Shown here: piece after piece, positions 1 through 7,941 of the stretch
Layout: every line of letters begins with the position of its first letter
Numbering within the stretch: the stretch's first letter is position 1
DNA from: Rudaeicoccus suwonensis
GTDB taxonomy: Bacteria; Actinomycetota; Actinomycetes; Actinomycetales; Dermatophilaceae
Length of the DNA: 64,000 nucleotides
NCBI RefSeq assembly: GCF_007829035.1
Contig: NZ_VIVQ01000002.1
Location: 124,001-188,000, forward strand
Direction: 5' to 3'
Position numbers and translations under genes: made by a program
The notes under the pieces: generated by a model
The model's database searches: none
What the model saw: only the letters and a program-made list of their open reading frames with translations
What the model was told of the DNA's origin: nothing

Positions 1-513
1 CGCCACATGGACGACGCGGCCTGCCCGCCGTTCTACTCCGAATCGACCGGGCTGCACGGCCGGATCACCCGGTGGCAGGACATCGAATACCACCCGCCGT
101 GCCTCTACATGCTGCACAGCCGGATCGCTCCCGTCGGTGAGCTTCCGCCGCCGAATGGTCCGGATGACAAGGCTTTTCACGTGGAGGTGAACTACGCGAT
201 CACCCCCGAGACCGAGCACTCGACGCATGACTTCTGGATGGTGTCGCGCGACTTCGCACTCGACGACCAGAAGGTCAGCGACTTCCTGGCCGAGAACAAC
301 CGCACGGTCGTGCTGCAGGATGTCGTCGCCCTCGATCTGCTGGAGCAGGTCATCGAGGGCGAGAGCGACAACTATCAGGAACTGTCGATCAACATCGACA
401 CCGGCGGCCTCGCAGCGCGTCGGATCCTCAACGCGATGATCGGCGAATCCGCAACGCCGACAACGGCCACCGCACAGTCGGCGGTCGGCGCACCGGCGGT
501 CGCCGGCCGATGA
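1..513 (+). CDS. Rieske aromatic oxygenase alpha subunit, C-terminal part (partial)
   Basis: The reading frame is open from the first base of the window, so the N-terminus with the Rieske [2Fe-2S] site lies upstream and is not seen. About 170 C-terminal residues remain and resemble the catalytic domain of vanillate O-demethylase/phenoxybenzoate-dioxygenase type oxygenases. The segment LQDVVALDLLEQ near residues 102-113 fits the region carrying the carboxylate ligand of the mononuclear iron in this family. A reductase of the matching VanB/PDR type follows two genes downstream, which supports the call. Role: hydroxylation or O-demethylation of an aromatic acid with electrons from that reductase. 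The substrate cannot be read from this fragment. Its stop overlaps the next start (ATGA). Confidence 0.75.
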   Translation, partial: RHMDDAACPPFYSESTGLHGRITRWQDIEYHPPCLYMLHSRIAPVGELPPPNGPDDKAFHVEVNYAITPETEHSTHDFWMVSRDFALDDQKVSDFLAENNRTVVLQDVVALDLLEQVIEGESDNYQELSINIDTGGLAARRILNAMIGESATPTTATAQSAVGAPAVAGR

Positions 514-764
514 CGGGCGACGTCCACGACGCACCGCACCGGATGCTGCCGGGCGATCGCGTCAACCGCGTGGTGTCCAAACTCGGCTGCGACGACCTGG
601 TGGGCTACTGCTGGTGCGGCGAATCGCGCGAGTCGCAGGATCCGGTCGAGTTGTGGACCTGGATCTGGGCGCACAACGGTGGCCACGACGGGTCCCCTGC
701 CCCGGCACGCGGGCCACTGCCGCAGGGCCCGCATCGACACCAGCGAGAGCCGGTGCTGGTGTGA
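510..764 (+). CDS. Small CxC-containing hypothetical protein
   Basis: An 84-residue protein I do not recognise. It starts inside the oxygenase stop (ATGA at 510) and ends inside the reductase start (GTGA at 761-764), so all three genes are probably translationally coupled. It has a short motif YCWCGES at residues 33-39 and a Trp-rich stretch (WTWIWAHN) after it; the C-terminal third is Pro/Arg/His rich and looks disordered. There is no signal peptide or membrane segment. The two cysteines could bind a metal or cluster, or the protein could be an accessory to oxygenase assembly; this is guesswork from position. The alternative is that the frame is only a spacer, but exact coupling at both ends argues that it is translated. 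Confidence 0.5.
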   Translation: MTGDVHDAPHRMLPGDRVNRVVSKLGCDDLVGYCWCGESRESQDPVELWTWIWAHNGGHDGSPAPARGPLPQGPHRHQREPVLV

Positions 765-1729
765 ACGCGCTGCACGTGACGCACGACGAGGTCGATCTCA
801 CGCTCGTGGTGGAGTCGGTGTGCGATGCGGCCGACGGGGTCAAGGCCATCACACTGCGTCGCCTCGACGGCGCCGACCTGCCGCAGTGGTCGCCCGGCGC
901 CCACACCGACATGACCGTCGGCGGCCTGGTGCGGCAGTACTCACTGTGCGGCGACCCGGCGGACAGCGCGCGATGGCGGATCGCCGTGCTGCGCGAGGTC
1001 GACGGGCGAGGAGGGTCAGCAGCGATCCACGGCACCGTTCGCGCCGGCGACATCCTCGCCGCGCGCGGTCCGCGCAACAACTTCGCGTTGACGTCGGCAC
1101 CGGCATACGTCTTCATCGCCGGAGGCATCGGCATCACGCCACTGCTGCCGATGGTGGCCGCCGTGCACACTGCCGGCGCGCAGTGGCGGTTGGTGATGGG
1201 CGGGCGGACGCGAGCGTCGATGGCTTTCGTCGACGAGTTGACGAGCACGTATGGCGATCGCGTCGACGTCCGGCCGCACGACGAGACGGGTCTGCTGCCG
1301 CTGGACACGATCCTGGCTGATGCACCGGATGGCGCAGCAATCTACTGCTGCGGACCGGAGCCACTCCTGCGCGCGGTCGAAAACCATTGCGCTGCAATGC
1401 CTTCGCTCAGGCTGCACGTCGAGCGCTTCGCCCCGAAACAGGATCCCCATGCCGGTGACAACGAAGAGTTCGAGGTCGAACTCGAGTCGTCCGGGCAGGT
1501 GCTCACAGTGGGCGCCGACACCTCCGTGCTGGAGGTGTTGGAGTCCGCCGGAGTGCCCGTTCTTTCCTCCTGCCGGGAGGGGACGTGCGGCACCTGCGAG
1601 ACCGAGGTCGTCGAAGGCGTCGTCGATCACCGGGACTCGTTGCTCACCGAGGAGGAACGCGCCGAGAACGACGTGATGTTCGTCTGCGTCTCGCGCGCCG
1701 CCTGCCCGAGACTCGTGCTCGCGTTGTGA
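761..1729 (+). CDS. PDR/VanB-type flavin and [2Fe-2S] reductase of the oxygenase
   Basis: A 322-residue NAD(P)H reductase that passes electrons to a Rieske oxygenase. The order is a flavin-binding barrel (RQYSLCGD near 60-67), a nucleotide-binding Rossmann half (FIAGGIGITPLLPM near 110-123, then YCCGPEPLL), and a C-terminal plant-type ferredoxin with CREGTCGTC near 270-278 and a last Cys in FVCVS, giving the four cluster ligands. This C-terminal ferredoxin order is typical of phthalate dioxygenase reductase/VanB. The GTG at 761 is chosen because it lies at the start of homology and overlaps the upstream stop; the frame is open further upstream but reads as non-conserved sequence. It forms an operon with the oxygenase fragment. 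Confidence 0.88.
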   Translation: MNALHVTHDEVDLTLVVESVCDAADGVKAITLRRLDGADLPQWSPGAHTDMTVGGLVRQYSLCGDPADSARWRIAVLREVDGRGGSAAIHGTVRAGDILAARGPRNNFALTSAPAYVFIAGGIGITPLLPMVAAVHTAGAQWRLVMGGRTRASMAFVDELTSTYGDRVDVRPHDETGLLPLDTILADAPDGAAIYCCGPEPLLRAVENHCAAMPSLRLHVERFAPKQDPHAGDNEEFEVELESSGQVLTVGADTSVLEVLESAGVPVLSSCREGTCGTCETEVVEGVVDHRDSLLTEEERAENDVMFVCVSRAACPRLVLAL

Positions 1730-1736
1730 TGTTTTT

Positions 1737-1753
1737 TTTCAGGAAACCTGTAC
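1737..1753. promoter_or_regulatory. CAGG-AAA-CCTG inverted repeat upstream of the MFS gene
   Basis: TTTCAGGAAACCTGTAC has CAGG and CCTG arms around AAA. It lies 74 bp before the exporter start, just after a run of eight T. The same core stands before the downstream hydratase gene and a near copy before marR, so I read it as the operator of the MarR protein encoded at 3600. Confidence 0.55.
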
Positions 1754-1765
1754 AAATGGCGATCA

Positions 1766-1782
1766 TTTCAGGCAGTCTGTAC
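1766..1782. promoter_or_regulatory. Second, degenerate copy of the same operator
   Basis: TTTCAGGCAGTCTGTAC matches the 1737 site in 13 of 17 positions and starts 29 bp further on, so the two copies are close to three helical turns apart. The right arm is TCTG instead of CCTG. It lies 44 bp before the MFS start codon. Confidence 0.4.
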
Positions 1783-1826
1783 GCCGCGCCCAGCTTCGTG
1801 CGTACCCGCTCGGCCAAGGAGCCCAG

Positions 1827-3572
1827 ATGAACAACACCCCAGCCACGGACGGAGCGGCCCCCACACCGGCCGCGACCTCCACCCAGAGCCCCTCGTTGAC
1901 GCGGGGCACGATGATCGCCGCAGCTCTCGCCGTCTGCGTCGCGCAGGTCGGCATCGCCATACCGGCCGTGCTCAACGGCTTGTTCCAGCAGGACCTCGGC
2001 ACCAGCGCCTCGCAGCTGACCTGGATCTCGGACGCCTTCCTGGTGCCGGTCACGCTGCTGGAACTGTCCTTCGGCGTGGTCGGTGACCTCTTCGGTCGCA
2101 AGCGCCTGCTTGTCATCGGTGCCGCGCTGCTCGCGATCGGTGAGTTCATCGCGGTGCTGACGCCCGGCCTCAGCTCGAGCACGGGCACCCGGGTCGCCGT
2201 GCTGCTGACCGGCCAGGTCATCGCCGGCATCGGCGCAGCGGCGCTCTTCCCGACCTCGCTGGCGATGATCGCAGCAGGCACCCACACCGCCGAACGCCGC
2301 AACCGTTCGGTCACCACGTGGGCGGCGATGCTGTCGTTCGGTGGCGCGATCTCGCCGATCGTCGGTGGCTTCCTCGCGCGCTACAGCTTCGGCTCCGACC
2401 CCAACGCCAGTTGGCGATGGGGCTTTCTGTTCGTCGGCATCGTGGCCACCCTGTCGGCACTGGTGTCGTGGCGCATGGCCACCAATTCCAGCGCACCACA
2501 AGGGCGTTCACTCGACTGGCCAGGTCAGATCACCATCGCCATCGCGCTGTTCGCATTGCTGTTCGCCGTCATACAGGGCCCGACCAGCGGTTGGGGCAGC
2601 GGACTCGTCATCGGCGGCTTCATCGTCTTCGTCCTGGCCTTCGTGGCCTTCATCGCGGCCGAACGACGCTCGACGGCACCCCTGCTCAGACTGGATCTGT
2701 TCAGCAATCGCGCGTTCGCCATCGCTGCCGTCGCCACGGTGATCGGCATGTTCGCCTTCCTCGGCACGGCATACGCCACGAGCATCCGGTTGTCGTCGAT
2801 CCAGGGCTTCACCCCGCTGAAGACCTCGATCGCCTTCATCCTGCTCAACGGCATTGCGCTGGTGCAGATGCCACTCACGCACCGGCTGATGACTCGCATC
2901 AACCCCAAGTGGCTGCTGTCGGGCGGCATGGGGCTGATCTTCGTCGGCGACCTGTGGATGTCGCAGCTGTCGGCCGCGAACCGGTCGATCGCGCCGATCA
3001 TCGTGCCGTTGGCACTGGCCGGCATCGGCTTCGCGCTGTCGGTCTCCGCGGTGACCGCCGTCGCCGTCAACACCGCGCCGAACCACCTGGCAGGTATGGC
3101 GAGCGGCACCACCAGCCTGTTGCGCGACTTCGGTTTCACCCTCGGCCCGGCCGTGATCGGTGCGGTCGCACTGAGCCACGCAACGACACTGCTGCACGAA
3201 AAGATCTCGTCCACCCCCGCTCTCCAGGCAGGACTCAAAGCCTTCCAGCAGGCGCCACAGCACGTGCCGGCCGAGCAGAAGGCCAGCGTGCAGGGTGCGG
3301 TCGATGCGGTCATGTCAGGGCCGCTCGGCGCCAACGCCGTGCCGTCGACCGTGACCGCCGGCGGGAAGACCGAACCCTTCAACCCCTTGAAGGACGCGGC
3401 CTTCCATGCGCTGAACACGTCATACTCGATCGGGTTCATCGTCTGCGCCATCGGGGCACTGGTGGCCTGTCTGATCGCCATTGCGATTCCCGGCGGAAGC
3501 CGCGACGTGCTCATCGAGAGCGACTCGTTGGTGGACCCTGAAGGTGCAACCGCCGCCAATCCGGCGGTCTGA
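1827..3572 (+). CDS. MFS exporter, DHA2 (EmrB/QacA) family, 14-TM type
   Basis: A 581-residue integral membrane antiporter of the major facilitator superfamily. The length and helix pattern fit the 14-helix DHA2 group that exports drugs or toxic organic acids with proton exchange. After a Thr/Ser/Pro-rich N-terminus the first helices are near 30-110, with the family motif GDLFGRKRLLVIG near 88-100. A polar segment near 455-525 separates the last helices. The start is supported by AAGGAG at 1816-1821, five bases before ATG. It sits between the reductase and a MarR gene, with two operator-like repeats in front, so a substrate-inducible exporter of an aromatic compound is likely. The substrate is unknown. 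Confidence 0.85.
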   Translation: MNNTPATDGAAPTPAATSTQSPSLTRGTMIAAALAVCVAQVGIAIPAVLNGLFQQDLGTSASQLTWISDAFLVPVTLLELSFGVVGDLFGRKRLLVIGAALLAIGEFIAVLTPGLSSSTGTRVAVLLTGQVIAGIGAAALFPTSLAMIAAGTHTAERRNRSVTTWAAMLSFGGAISPIVGGFLARYSFGSDPNASWRWGFLFVGIVATLSALVSWRMATNSSAPQGRSLDWPGQITIAIALFALLFAVIQGPTSGWGSGLVIGGFIVFVLAFVAFIAAERRSTAPLLRLDLFSNRAFAIAAVATVIGMFAFLGTAYATSIRLSSIQGFTPLKTSIAFILLNGIALVQMPLTHRLMTRINPKWLLSGGMGLIFVGDLWMSQLSAANRSIAPIIVPLALAGIGFALSVSAVTAVAVNTAPNHLAGMASGTTSLLRDFGFTLGPAVIGAVALSHATTLLHEKISSTPALQAGLKAFQQAPQHVPAEQKASVQGAVDAVMSGPLGANAVPSTVTAGGKTEPFNPLKDAAFHALNTSYSIGFIVCAIGALVACLIAIAIPGGSRDVLIESDSLVDPEGATAANPAV

Positions 3573-3580
3573 CGACAACG

Positions 3581-3593
3581 CCAGGAATCCTGG
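3581..3593. promoter_or_regulatory. CCAGG-AAT-CCTGG inverted repeat at the marR start
   Basis: A 13-bp site with perfect 5-bp arms ends seven bases before the ATG at 3600. It shares CAGG-N3-CCTG with the sites at 1737 and 4160. Its position is ideal for autorepression of the MarR gene. Confidence 0.5.
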
Positions 3594-3599
3594 GATTTA

Positions 3600-4085
3600 A
3601 TGGCCACCATGGTCACCCCGGAATCGGCCGCCGCCTCGCGCGACGAGGCGGCGGCTCATGTCACTCCGCGGCTGCTCTACACCGTCAAGCAGCTCGAACT
3701 CGCGGTGCGCGCAGCCATCACGCAGATCGTCGAGCCGCACGATCTGACGGTGACGCAGTACACCGCCCTGTCGGTGCTGGCCCGGCCGCGACCGCAGACG
3801 GTGTCCGACCTGGCCCGGCACTCCTTCGTGCGCGCACAGTCGATGTCCGAGGTCATCGGTTCACTCGAAGAACGTAAACTCGTGCGCCGGCGCCGGTATC
3901 CGCAAGATCGCAAGCGCATCTACATCGAACTCACCGCCAAGGGCGCCAAACTGCTGGCCTCGCTCGAGGACGACATGAACGGCCTCGAGGACGCGGTCTT
4001 CGGCGGCCTGACATCAAGCCAACGACGCCGTATGTCGCAGTGGCTCGGCGACGCTCGATCCAAGGCCGAGCACCTGCACACCTGA
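3600..4085 (+). CDS. MarR-family transcriptional regulator
   Basis: A 161-residue winged-helix repressor of the MarR type. The helix-turn-helix spans about residues 60-90 (VSDLARHSFVRAQSMSEVI) and the wing carries RRRRYPQDRKRIYIELTAKG near 97-116, the family's usual D-x-R wing signature. Such proteins bind palindromic operators as dimers and are released by phenolic or acidic ligands or by acyl-CoA thioesters. No clear Shine-Dalgarno precedes ATG 3600; a second ATG at 3609 is in frame. It lies between an exporter and a CoA-dependent catabolic operon, and the three related inverted repeats at 1737, 3581 and 4160 suggest that it controls all of these units. Confidence 0.85.
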   Translation: MATMVTPESAAASRDEAAAHVTPRLLYTVKQLELAVRAAITQIVEPHDLTVTQYTALSVLARPRPQTVSDLARHSFVRAQSMSEVIGSLEERKLVRRRRYPQDRKRIYIELTAKGAKLLASLEDDMNGLEDAVFGGLTSSQRRRMSQWLGDARSKAEHLHT

Positions 4086-4159
4086 CGCACGCTCCTCGCA
4101 CCAGATCGCGACCGCCGCGTCGTGTGCCGATCCCTTGCCGTGCGGACGACTCTGTGCGA

Positions 4160-4178
4160 TTATCAGGAAACCTGATAA
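4160..4178. promoter_or_regulatory. Best copy of the CAGG-N3-CCTG operator, before the hydratase operon
   Basis: TTATCAGGAAACCTGATAA is a perfect inverted repeat with 8-bp arms around AAA. It ends 16 bp before the ATG at 4195 and likely overlaps the -10 region or transcription start of the downstream operon. It shares its core with the sites before the exporter and marR. Confidence 0.65.
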
Positions 4179-4194
4179 TTATTGAGGAGCGTGC

Positions 4195-4980
4195 ATGTCC
4201 TGCAACGACCTTCACCCGAACCTGCGACTGGAGCAGGACGGACGCGTGGTCACTTTGACGCTCGCTCGGCCGGAGAAGCGAAATGCCCTGTCGGACGGCA
4301 TCATCGAGGCGATCGATGCCTTTTTCCGCCGGCTTCCGGCTGACGTAGGCGCCGTGGTGATCGCGGCCGACGGCGACCACTTCTGTGCCGGCCTCGACCT
4401 TGCCGAGATGAGCAACCGCGACGTGCTCACCGGCGTCGCTCACTCCCGGCAGTGGCATCGGGCCTTCACGACGATCGAGCAGACCGGCGTCCCTGTCGTG
4501 GCCGCCCTCAAGGGAGCCGTCGTCGGCGGCGGCCTCGAACTCGCCGCGACCGCGCACATCCGCGTCGCCGACGACACCACGTTCTACGCCCTGCCGGAAG
4601 GCCAGCGCGGGTTGTTCGTCGGCGGCGGCGGGTCGGTGCGGATCCCGAAACTCATCGGCATCCCCCGCATGCTCGACATGATGCTCACCGGCCGGCGCTA
4701 CAACGCGGTCGACGGCGAACGCATCGGCCTGTCGCAGTACGCCGTCGCTGCGGGCGAGTCGCTGCCCGTTGCCACGGAGCTCGCGCACCGTATGTCGCAG
4801 AACGCCATACAGACCAATTTTGCTGTCACTCAAGCACTTCCGGCTATTGCAAACCTCAGCCCCCGCGAGGGGCTGCTGATGGAGTCGCTGATGGCGTCCA
4901 TCGCGCAGAGCACCGATGACGCCAAGGGGCGGATGGCCGACTTCCTCGCCGGCCGCGCCAAGAAGGTGACCGATGACTGA
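4195..4980 (+). CDS. Enoyl-CoA hydratase/isomerase (crotonase) family protein
   Basis: A 261-residue crotonase-fold enzyme acting on CoA thioesters. The first oxyanion-hole segment is HFCAGLDLAEM near 63-73 and the second is GAVVGGGLELAATAHI near 107-122; an acidic residue follows in the segment ALPEGQRGLF. It would hydrate, isomerise or ring-open an enoyl-CoA. Start: ATG with GAGGAG at 4184-4189. It is first in an operon with acetoacetyl-CoA synthetase (8-bp overlap), a hydroxyacyl-CoA dehydrogenase and an acyl-CoA ligase, and follows the strong operator at 4160. In known aerobic 2-aminobenzoyl-CoA and salicylyl-CoA routes a crotonase acts after the ring is dearomatised; that assignment here is inference. 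Confidence 0.85.
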   Translation: MSCNDLHPNLRLEQDGRVVTLTLARPEKRNALSDGIIEAIDAFFRRLPADVGAVVIAADGDHFCAGLDLAEMSNRDVLTGVAHSRQWHRAFTTIEQTGVPVVAALKGAVVGGGLELAATAHIRVADDTTFYALPEGQRGLFVGGGGSVRIPKLIGIPRMLDMMLTGRRYNAVDGERIGLSQYAVAAGESLPVATELAHRMSQNAIQTNFAVTQALPAIANLSPREGLLMESLMASIAQSTDDAKGRMADFLAGRAKKVTDD

Positions 4981-6976
4981 GCAGCGCACCCGCCTACGGC
5001 AGCCGGGTGAACCAGTGCACCCCGGCGATCTCATCTGGCAGCCTGCCCCGGATGCGATGCAACGCACCCGAATCGGGCAGTTCATGTCGTGGCTTGCCGA
5101 ACACCGCGACCTCGAATTCACCTCCTACGAGCAGCTGTGGCAGTGGTCGGTCAGCGACCTCGACGGCTTCTGGGGAGCCTTGTGGGAGTTGTTCGAGATC
5201 CGCTCGCACGCGCCATACGAGGCGGTTCTGGGTGACCGCACCATGCCCGGCGCGCAGTGGTTTCCCGGCGCCACCCTCAACTATGCCGAGCACCTGTTCA
5301 CCGCGCCCGACGACCAGGTCGCGATCATCGCCCGATCTCAGACCCGCGACGACATCGAGTTGACCACGGCGCAACTGCGCGATCAGGTCGCCCGCGCCCG
5401 CGAGGTGCTGCTCGCGTCAGGCGTGCGCCGCGGCGACCGCGTCGCTGGATATCTGCCCAACGTCCCCGAAGCCCTCGTGGCCTTCGCCGCGACCGCGAGC
5501 ATCGGCGCCGTCTGGGCGTCGGTTGCCAGCGAATTCGGCCCGCGCAGCGTCATCGACCGCTTCGCCCAGATCGAGCCGAAGGTGCTGCTGGTCGCCGGCG
5601 GCTATCGCTACGGCGACAAGGACATCGACCGGTCCGCCCAGGTCACCGACGTGCTCGCCGAACTGCCGAGCGTGCAAAGGGTATTCGACATCGAGTATGG
5701 CGATTGGCGGGCTCCCGGAGCGGAGTCGTGGTCGGCTGCTCTCGCCGAAACCACCGGGGTAGCAATCGAATTCGAGCCGGTGCCCTTCGACCACCCGCTG
5801 TTCGTACTCTTCTCTTCAGGCACCACCGGGCAACCCAAGGCGATCGTCCACGGTCACGGCGGGATCCTGCTGGAGCACCTCAAGAACGGCGCACTGTCGT
5901 GGGACGTCTTCCCCGGCGACCGGATGTTGTGGTTCACCACCACCGCCTGGATGATGTGGAACGTCCTGGTCTCGGCGCTGGTGCTGCAGGCGACCGCGAT
6001 CATGGTCGACGGCAACCCCGTCCACCCCGACGAGTCGTGGCAATGGCAGCTCGCGCAGGACACCGGCGCGACGATCATGGGCGCGAGCCCCGGCTTCGTG
6101 ATGGCATCGCGCAAGGCCGGTGTCACTCTCGACGGGCTGGATCTGCACATTCGAACTGTCGGGTCGTCAGGCGCGCCGATGCCGCCCGAGGGCTACGCGT
6201 GGTTGCAGGATCAGCTCGGCCCGGAGCCGCAGATCTGCGTGGGCAGCGGTGGCACCGACGTGTGCAGCGGCCTCGTGCAGAACATGCCGATCGCGCCCGT
6301 CTGGGCCGGCGAGATGTCATGCCGGTGTCTTGGCGTCGACGTGCACGCATTCGACGATGACGGCAACGAACTCATCGACCAATTGGGCGAACTCGTGATC
6401 ACCGCACCGATGCCGTCGATGCCCGTGGCCTTCTGGAACGACCCCGCCGGCGCCAAGCTGCGTGCGGCGTACTTCGACCACTACCCGGGTGTATGGCGAC
6501 ACGGCGACTGGATCGTCATCCACGCCGACGGCAGTTCGCAAGTCGCCGGACGCAGCGATGCGACGCTGAACAGGGGCGGGGTTCGGCTCGGGACGGCCGA
6601 GTTCTATCGCGTGATCGAGGAGATCGACGGAGTGCGCGATTCGCTCGTCGTACATCTGGAGGATCCCGCCGGCGGCAACGGCGAGTTGCTGCTGTTCGTG
6701 CAGACCGAGCCGGATCATCCGCTCGACGACACGCTGCGTCGCGAGGTGGCCGGGCGGCTGCGTGCCTCGCTGTCGCCGCGCCACGTACCGGACCGCACCA
6801 CCGAGGTGCCCGTCATACCGCGCAATCTCACGGGAAAGAAATTGGAGCTACCGGTGAAACGGATCCTGCAGGGGGTGCCGCTCGACCAGGTCGCCAGCCG
6901 GGACGCACTGGCCGACCCGACTTCGCTGGACGCCTTCGTCGCCCTGGCAGAGGCGCGCTCGGCGGCGGCGTCGTGA
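4973..6976 (+). CDS. Acetoacetyl-CoA synthetase (acetoacetate-CoA ligase)
   Basis: A 667-residue ANL-superfamily adenylate-forming enzyme. The length and N-terminus (an ACAS-type domain with FWGALWELFEIRSHAPYEAVLG near 60-81) match acetoacetyl-CoA synthetases, which activate acetoacetate with ATP and CoA. The P-loop-like motif LFSSGTTGQPKAIVHGHGG is near 281-299, the motif GSGGTDVCSG near 423-432, and the C-terminal lysine region PRNLTGKKLELPVKR near 621-635. The gene overlaps the hydratase stop by 8 bp and its own stop overlaps the next GTG start. It probably recovers acetoacetate, or a related beta-keto acid released by the pathway, as CoA ester. Confidence 0.85.
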   Translation: MTEQRTRLRQPGEPVHPGDLIWQPAPDAMQRTRIGQFMSWLAEHRDLEFTSYEQLWQWSVSDLDGFWGALWELFEIRSHAPYEAVLGDRTMPGAQWFPGATLNYAEHLFTAPDDQVAIIARSQTRDDIELTTAQLRDQVARAREVLLASGVRRGDRVAGYLPNVPEALVAFAATASIGAVWASVASEFGPRSVIDRFAQIEPKVLLVAGGYRYGDKDIDRSAQVTDVLAELPSVQRVFDIEYGDWRAPGAESWSAALAETTGVAIEFEPVPFDHPLFVLFSSGTTGQPKAIVHGHGGILLEHLKNGALSWDVFPGDRMLWFTTTAWMMWNVLVSALVLQATAIMVDGNPVHPDESWQWQLAQDTGATIMGASPGFVMASRKAGVTLDGLDLHIRTVGSSGAPMPPEGYAWLQDQLGPEPQICVGSGGTDVCSGLVQNMPIAPVWAGEMSCRCLGVDVHAFDDDGNELIDQLGELVITAPMPSMPVAFWNDPAGAKLRAAYFDHYPGVWRHGDWIVIHADGSSQVAGRSDATLNRGGVRLGTAEFYRVIEEIDGVRDSLVVHLEDPAGGNGELLLFVQTEPDHPLDDTLRREVAGRLRASLSPRHVPDRTTEVPVIPRNLTGKKLELPVKRILQGVPLDQVASRDALADPTSLDAFVALAEARSAAAS

Positions 6977-7941
6977 GGATCACCGTGCGTACGGTCGCCG
7001 TCGTCGGTGCCGGAGCCATCGGTGCGAGCTGGGCGGCACTCGCCCTCCACCAGGGGTATGACGTCATCGCCGCCGACCCGGCCGCCTCCGCGGAGATCAC
7101 GCTGCGGGCCACGGTCGACCGCCAGTTGCGGGAGTTGCAGCGCATTCATGGCGAAAACATGTGCGGTCAGCTGACATTCACCACTGACATCGAGTCTGCC
7201 GCCGCCCGCGCGGACCTGGTGCTGGAGGGCGGTCCGGAGCGGCTGGACGTCAAACGCGAGTTGTTCGCGCGGCTGGACTCGGCGGCCGACGCCGACGTGC
7301 TGCTGTGCAGCAGTTCGTCCGGACTTCCGCCGTCGTCCTTCCAGGATGCGTGCACCGAGCACCCCGAACGCGTGCTCGTCACGCATCCGTTCAACCCGCC
7401 GCACCTGATGCCGCTGGTCGAGGTCGTCGGCGGTCGGCAGACCAGCGACGCCGCCGTCGAGGCCGCGATGACAGTGATGCGAAGCCTGGACAAGCAGCCG
7501 ATCCGGCTGCGCCGCGAGCTGCCCGGCCACGTCGCCAACCGCCTGCAGGCCGCCCTCTGGCGAGAGGCGTACTCCCTTGTCGACTCCGGTGCACTGTCGC
7601 TGGCCGATATCGACACCGCGATCTCGGCCGGGCCCGGCCTGCGCTGGGCGCTGCTGGGACCCTTTGTGACGCAGCATCTTTCGGGTGGTCCAGGCGGCAT
7701 CGAACACGTGCTGGAACACCTCGGCCCGCCGATGGTGGAGTGGTGGGACGACCTCGGCCATCCACAGCTGTCGCCTGAGCTGGTGGCCGCGATCGTGGAC
7801 GGCGTCGACGCCGAACTCGCCGGTGTCGACACCGAGCAACTCGTGACCAGGCGCGATGCCGCCCTCAGCGACCTGTTGGCTCTCAAGGCGCGCCATCACC
7901 TCATCGACCTGCAGCCCACGCCGGAGGGCAACGATGCGTGA
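6973..7941 (+). CDS. 3-hydroxyacyl-CoA dehydrogenase family (carnitine-dehydrogenase-like)
   Basis: A 322-residue NAD-dependent dehydrogenase of the 3-hydroxyacyl-CoA dehydrogenase family. The N-terminal Rossmann motif is VVGAGAIGASWAA near 9-21 and the catalytic His-containing segment is THPFNPPHLMPLVEVV near 136-151. The segment GPGLRWALLGPF near 219-230 is typical of the branch holding L-carnitine 3-dehydrogenase and related stand-alone enzymes, so the substrate may be a free or unusual 3-hydroxy acid. The GTG at 6973 is chosen: it overlaps the upstream stop and puts the Rossmann motif at the expected distance. An operon position between two CoA ligases supports a beta-oxidation step. Confidence 0.82.
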   Translation: MRITVRTVAVVGAGAIGASWAALALHQGYDVIAADPAASAEITLRATVDRQLRELQRIHGENMCGQLTFTTDIESAAARADLVLEGGPERLDVKRELFARLDSAADADVLLCSSSSGLPPSSFQDACTEHPERVLVTHPFNPPHLMPLVEVVGGRQTSDAAVEAAMTVMRSLDKQPIRLRRELPGHVANRLQAALWREAYSLVDSGALSLADIDTAISAGPGLRWALLGPFVTQHLSGGPGGIEHVLEHLGPPMVEWWDDLGHPQLSPELVAAIVDGVDAELAGVDTEQLVTRRDAALSDLLALKARHHLIDLQPTPEGNDA

